From Urmitella timonensis (GTDB taxonomy: Bacteria > Actinomycetota > Actinomycetes > Actinomycetales > Actinomycetaceae): a stretch of 64,000 nucleotides of DNA. The notes beneath the pieces are model-generated. The model was not told where the DNA came from, made no database searches, and worked only from the letters and a program-made list of their open reading frames with translations. The stretch lies in NCBI GenBank assembly GCA_900120415.1, contig FQLW01000005.1:186001-250000 (forward strand). Direction: 5' to 3'. Below, piece by piece: positions 63,315-64,000 of this stretch. Within the stretch, counting starts at the first letter, position 1, and each line of letters starts with the position of its first letter. A program made the translations under genes and the position numbers.

Positions 63315-64000
63315 TGGCAAAGATGCTAAAACAGGCAGACCATAAAGTAGTCGCAGCTTCTTCCCGAGCTGACCGTCCCACCTCTTTTAATCTTGCTGAT
63401 ATTCCTATGCCGACCGGGCGGGAAGAAGATTGGCGCTTTACCCCGCTAGAGCGGATAAAGATGCTGCTTACAGAGACTTTAGAGGGAAGTTCTCCTACAG
63501 TTGAGGTTGAGGGGCAGGTTTTAAACTCAGGTAAACGCCTAAATCTGGGCGCGTCCTCGTATATCGAAATAGCTACCGACAGCGATATTCACGGTAAAAT
63601 CGGGGCTCCCGGAGATCGGGCGAGCGTTGTCGAATGGAATAACCACCAGGAAATAGTAAACCTAGTTATTGCTGACCAGTTTCCCGAAGCGTTGCGAATC
63701 AAAATAATTGGGGAAAACCCGACTCCGGCTGCCCAACATATCTGCATAGATGTGAAACCACAGGCTAAAGCCCTGCTAATTTTGGAACACAGCGGTGATG
63801 CCCAACTCAACCAGGGGGTTGAGATAAATGTTGAAAGCGGAGCCGAGCTAGAAATAGTTTCGATTCAGCAATGGGAACGCTCGGCAGTACACGCGGCTAA
63901 TCACCGCATGAACGTGGAAAAAGACGCAAAGCTGAAACATATCGTAGTCACCCTGGGGGGCGATTTGGTACGAATCTGCCCTGATATCGATTTAGATAAA
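63314..64000 (+). CDS. sufD: Fe–S cluster assembly protein SufD, 5' part
   Basis: The ATG at 63314 shares a base with the sufB stop; the frame is open for 229 codons to the window end. The start is short and basic, then GREEDWRFTPLERI, the usual SufD/SufB opening, then β-helix strands such as ALLILEHSGDAQLNQGVEI and ELEIVSIQQWERSAVHAA. Pairs with SufB and SufC in the scaffold complex. Cut by the window edge; sufC is expected downstream. Confidence 0.92.
   Translation, partial: MAKMLKQADHKVVAASSRADRPTSFNLADIPMPTGREEDWRFTPLERIKMLLTETLEGSSPTVEVEGQVLNSGKRLNLGASSYIEIATDSDIHGKIGAPGDRASVVEWNNHQEIVNLVIADQFPEALRIKIIGENPTPAAQHICIDVKPQAKALLILEHSGDAQLNQGVEINVESGAELEIVSIQQWERSAVHAANHRMNVEKDAKLKHIVVTLGGDLVRICPDIDLDK

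Overview
This window comes from a mid-GC actinobacterium. Gene content and order point to Actinomycetales, and a Varibaculum/Mobiluncus/Actinomyces-like member of the Actinomycetaceae is my best guess; this is inference, not shown by any single marker. Three blocks match gene order I recall from Mycobacterium tuberculosis: aroG–pknL–Rv2175c–idsA (9.4–14.6 kb), the sigA-to-Rv2689c neighbourhood (14.8–36.9 kb, with insertions and losses), and Rv1691–Rv1700 (49.5–60.9 kb). A suf operon begins at the right edge.

Layout. 0–1.5 kb: two tandem FKBP-type prolyl isomerase genes, the first cut by the window edge. 1.5–5.1 kb: an accessory island made of mosaic non-coding repeats, a HaeIII-like restriction-modification pair and a small MITE-like element. 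5.1–14.7 kb: sodA, a receiver-like protein, plsC, a pyrophosphate-type phosphofructokinase, class II DAHP synthase, a PASTA kinase with its DNA-binding partner, and a polyprenyl diphosphate synthase. 14.8–36.9 kb: the primary sigma factor with a histone-like N-terminal tail, two LppM-like surface proteins (one frameshifted), ParE and ParC around a pair of double-GNAT acetyltransferases, a phosphodiesterase, SepH, the DUF4193/DUF3710/OB-fold/DUF3159 cluster, two RCK/TrkA proteins divergent from a KimA-like potassium permease, and a TrmA-family RNA methyltransferase.

36.9–42 kb: an AT-rich strip with mobile-element debris and a DinJ–YafQ toxin-antitoxin pair, then a zinc-uptake operon (binding protein, ATPase, permease) that ends in a five-motif histidine-triad protein. 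42.3–49.4 kb: aconitase, a ClC chloride/proton antiporter and dxs; a long structured direct repeat lies between aconitase and clcA. 49.5–61 kb: a TPR–HAD fusion, tlyA, nadK, recN, steA, mctB-like, a MraY/WecA-like integral membrane protein, murJ and a Nudix hydrolase. 61.1–64 kb: sufR, sufB and the start of sufD.

The most interesting non-coding signal is two families of nested hairpin repeats (1.5–4.9 kb and 45.0–45.5 kb). Their stems differ between copies while pairing is largely kept, so selection may act on structure. The most interesting coding contexts are the SteA–MctB–MraY-like–MurJ operon, the zinc/histidine-triad operon and the KimA–RCK potassium module. No tRNA, rRNA, CRISPR array or intact insertion sequence was seen.
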